Part shown: piece by piece, positions 4,381 through 5,821 of the stretch | Layout: each line of letters starts with the position of its first letter | Numbering within the stretch: position 1 is the stretch's first letter | NCBI GenBank assembly: GCA_020848855.1 | Contig: JADLHH010000227.1 | Span: 1-5,821, forward strand | DNA: 5,821 nucleotides | DNA from: Anaerolineae bacterium | GTDB taxonomy: Bacteria; Chloroflexota; Anaerolineae; Aggregatilineales; Phototrophicaceae | Direction: 5' to 3' | The notes under the pieces: generated by a model | Told to the model about the DNA's origin: nothing | What the model saw: only the letters and a program-made list of their open reading frames with translations | Databases searched by the model: none | Position numbers and translations under genes: made by a program

Positions 4381-5133
4381 ATGATCACCAGCCTGCAAAA
4401 TGATCGCGTCAAGCTGGCGCACGGGCTGATCACCGGCTCGAAATCCCGGCGCAAGCTGGGCAAGATCGCGCTCGAAGGCGTCCGATTAATCCGCGACGCG
4501 GTCGAAGCGGGTTATCTCCCCGAATTCATCCTGTACGATCCCGATGCCGTCGACATAAGCGCGCTCGACCTGCCCGCCGACCTGCTGTTTGACGCCTCGC
4601 CCGAAGTGCTGCGCCACATTTGCGCGACCGAGCAGCCGCAGGGTATCGTCGGCGTGTTTCCGATGCCCACGCCCAGCCTGCCGCGCCAGCCGCGCCGCGT
4701 GCTGATCCTCGACGCGCTGCGCGATCCGGGCAACCTTGGCGCCATCCTGCGGACGGCGGCGGCGGCGGGCGTTGACGCCGTGCTGCTCGCCCCTGGCAGT
4801 GTCGACCCATACAACGACAAGGCGCTGCGCGGCGGCATGAGCGCGCATTTTCGCGTCCCGGTCGTGCCGCAGAAATGGGGCGAAATCGCCGCCTACTGCG
4901 CCGGGCTGTCGATCTACCTTGCCGACATGGACGGCGACGTGAATTACGACGCTGCCGACTGGTTACACGGCTGGGCGCTGATCGTCGGCGGCGAAGCGCA
5001 CGGCGCTGGCGAACAGGCGGCGGCGCTGGCGACTCAGCGCATCGCCATCCCGATGGCGGCGGCGACCGAATCGCTCAACGCGGCGGCGGCGGCGGCAGTC
5101 ATCCTGTTCGAGGCGGCGCGGCAGTCTCGCTGA
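4381..5133 (+). CDS. TrmH/SpoU-family RNA 2'-O-methyltransferase
   Basis: The 250-residue protein should transfer a methyl group from S-adenosylmethionine to a ribose 2'-OH of rRNA or tRNA. The N-terminal RNA-binding part (about 1-95) begins ITSLQNDRVKLAHGL and includes the 'ALEGVRLIRDA' segment of the SpoU substrate-binding domain. The C-terminal SPOUT knot domain has motif 1, LDALRDPGNLGAILRTAAAAG (Asn118, Arg124), motif 2, IVGGEAHG (Glu205), and motif 3, IPMAAATESLNA (Ser231, Asn233). In motif 3 the usual 'SLNVSVA' is SLNAAAAAA, encoded by a GCG repeat. The length and layout match RlmB-like and related rRNA methylases, but the target nucleotide cannot be told. The start at ATG 4381 fits the family. 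The only possible Shine-Dalgarno, GAGGG (4363-4367), is about 13 bases away, so translation initiation is probably weak. The context beside ribosomal protein genes fits a role in rRNA modification. Confidence 0.92.
   Translation: MITSLQNDRVKLAHGLITGSKSRRKLGKIALEGVRLIRDAVEAGYLPEFILYDPDAVDISALDLPADLLFDASPEVLRHICATEQPQGIVGVFPMPTPSLPRQPRRVLILDALRDPGNLGAILRTAAAAGVDAVLLAPGSVDPYNDKALRGGMSAHFRVPVVPQKWGEIAAYCAGLSIYLADMDGDVNYDAADWLHGWALIVGGEAHGAGEQAAALATQRIAIPMAAATESLNAAAAAAVILFEAARQSR
5080..5096 (+). repeat. GCG trinucleotide run in methyltransferase motif 3
   Basis: Seventeen bases of uninterrupted GCG repeat encode most of a six-Ala run (Ala234-Ala239) immediately after the motif 3 residues SLN. 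In-frame slippage here would change the length of the helix behind the cofactor-binding knot. Shorter GGC/GCG runs also occur at about 4753-4768 in the same gene. Confidence 0.8.
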
Positions 5134-5193
5134 TGCACGCCATGTTCCCCCTCGCCCCCACTTTATCGAAGAAACGCTCCGAAAGAACTATTC

Positions 5194-5814
5194 ATGTCCC
5201 GGTTATGGTTGTTTGCTCTGGGTCTGTTTTTACTGGCGACGGCGCTCACCGTTTCCGCAATAGGCATCGGCGCTGTCCAGCCGCCGCCGAGCGCGCTGGT
5301 CGGGCTGGACGACTGCGGACTCCCTTGCTGGAGCCAGATCGTGCCGCGCCAGACGTCGTTCGACGCGGCGCGGGCAATCCTGAACGAAGCCGGCTATAAC
5401 GCCACCAACTGGGGGCAAACCTACCGCTTCGAGCCAGCCGCCCCGGACAGCGCCTGTCAGGTCTGGCTGAAGATTGCCGACAGCAAGGTGAACGTCACCT
5501 CGCTGGTCGAATGTCCCGACGTGCGCGTGGGCGATCTACTGGCAATCCTCGGTAAGCCGGACGGCATCCTCCGGTCGCTTTCAGGCTTGGTCTTCCGCGA
5601 TGGTCAGATTCTGGTGCTGGTACACGAATTCGCGTGTGATGAGTGGTTCACACCGAAGACGAACATCCGCATGATCTACTTCGCCGATGACGAAGCCATT
5701 CACGTCCACAACCAGCAGACGACCGATCCCATTTACCAGTCGTTCGAATGGCGTGGCTTTGCCAGCCGGGAATACTACCGCGCTCACGAAGCCGACTTTC
5801 CTGCCTGCGACTGA
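5194..5814 (+). CDS. Secreted or membrane-anchored Cys-containing protein, unknown function
   Basis: The 206-residue protein starts with an uncleaved anchor or signal peptide: MSRLW followed by a hydrophobic stretch at about 5-26, with no lipobox Cys. The exported part begins with GLDDCGLPCWSQIVPRQTSFDAARAIL. This 'C-x-x-PCW-x-x-I-x-P-x-x-T-x-x-x-A' segment reminds me of unnamed exported proteins of Chloroflexota, where it is followed by a helix and a small alpha/beta domain. Six Cys (41, 45, 88, 107, 148, 205) could form three disulfides. The final third is rich in acidic and aromatic residues. The start at ATG 5194 is preceded by only a weak site (GAAAG near 5180), 60 bases after the methyltransferase stop. 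No terminator separates the two genes, so co-transcription is possible. I do not recognise a function. Confidence 0.8.
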   Translation: MSRLWLFALGLFLLATALTVSAIGIGAVQPPPSALVGLDDCGLPCWSQIVPRQTSFDAARAILNEAGYNATNWGQTYRFEPAAPDSACQVWLKIADSKVNVTSLVECPDVRVGDLLAILGKPDGILRSLSGLVFRDGQILVLVHEFACDEWFTPKTNIRMIYFADDEAIHVHNQQTTDPIYQSFEWRGFASREYYRAHEADFPACD

Positions 5815-5821
5815 CCGCTAA

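Noticed and set aside
4486..4848. Antisense open frames within the methyltransferase gene
   Set aside because: The plus strand encodes a complete SpoU-family protein with all three motifs, so these are shadows of its codon bias.
1..5821. CRISPR arrays, tRNA genes, insertion sequences or prophage genes
   Set aside because: I looked for regularly spaced repeats, cloverleaf elements and transposase or integrase motifs and found none.

Overview
The window looks like ordinary chromosome from a GC-rich bacterium, probably a member of the Chloroflexota (Anaerolineae-like). I infer this from the style of the ribosomal protein and IF-3 sequences and from two secreted or lipoprotein genes of a kind common in that group. 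No rRNA, CRISPR array, phage or transposase gene is visible, so the assignment is tentative.

Left part (1-2093). The C-terminal end of a plus-strand gene that resembles the emfourin-type inhibitor of M4 proteases stops 9 bases from a convergent minus-strand pair. This pair is a lipoprotein with FxLyD-like beta domains (891-2093) followed by a HAD-superfamily hydrolase (157-894). The pair overlaps by 4 bases (GTGA) and is very likely translationally coupled. The HAD protein has His instead of the second Asp of motif I.

Middle (2094-2982). A divergent control region of about 180 bases carries two perfect inverted repeats and a good sigma70-type promoter. That promoter drives a 121-residue protein with two CxxC motifs, which may be distantly AhpD-like. 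A 340-base gene-free stretch follows. It holds a hairpin, a strong extended -10 promoter and a leader of about 180 bases for the translation operon.

Right part (2983-5821). The operon infC-rpmI-rplT encodes IF-3, L35 and L20. infC appears to start at an AUA codon behind a strong ribosome binding site, which fits the classical use of rare start codons for IF-3 autoregulation. rpmI appears to start at GTG. A terminator-like hairpin with a T-rich tail lies between rpmI and rplT, and a second, clear terminator follows rplT. Heptad GCTGAnn repeats in opposite orientation flank the second terminator. Next come a SpoU/TrmH-family RNA methyltransferase and a secreted or membrane-anchored Cys-containing protein of unknown function.

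I do not see a convincing new multi-gene system. The most interesting points are regulatory: the AUA start of infC, the attenuator-like hairpin before rplT, and the palindrome-rich promoter of the double-CxxC protein.
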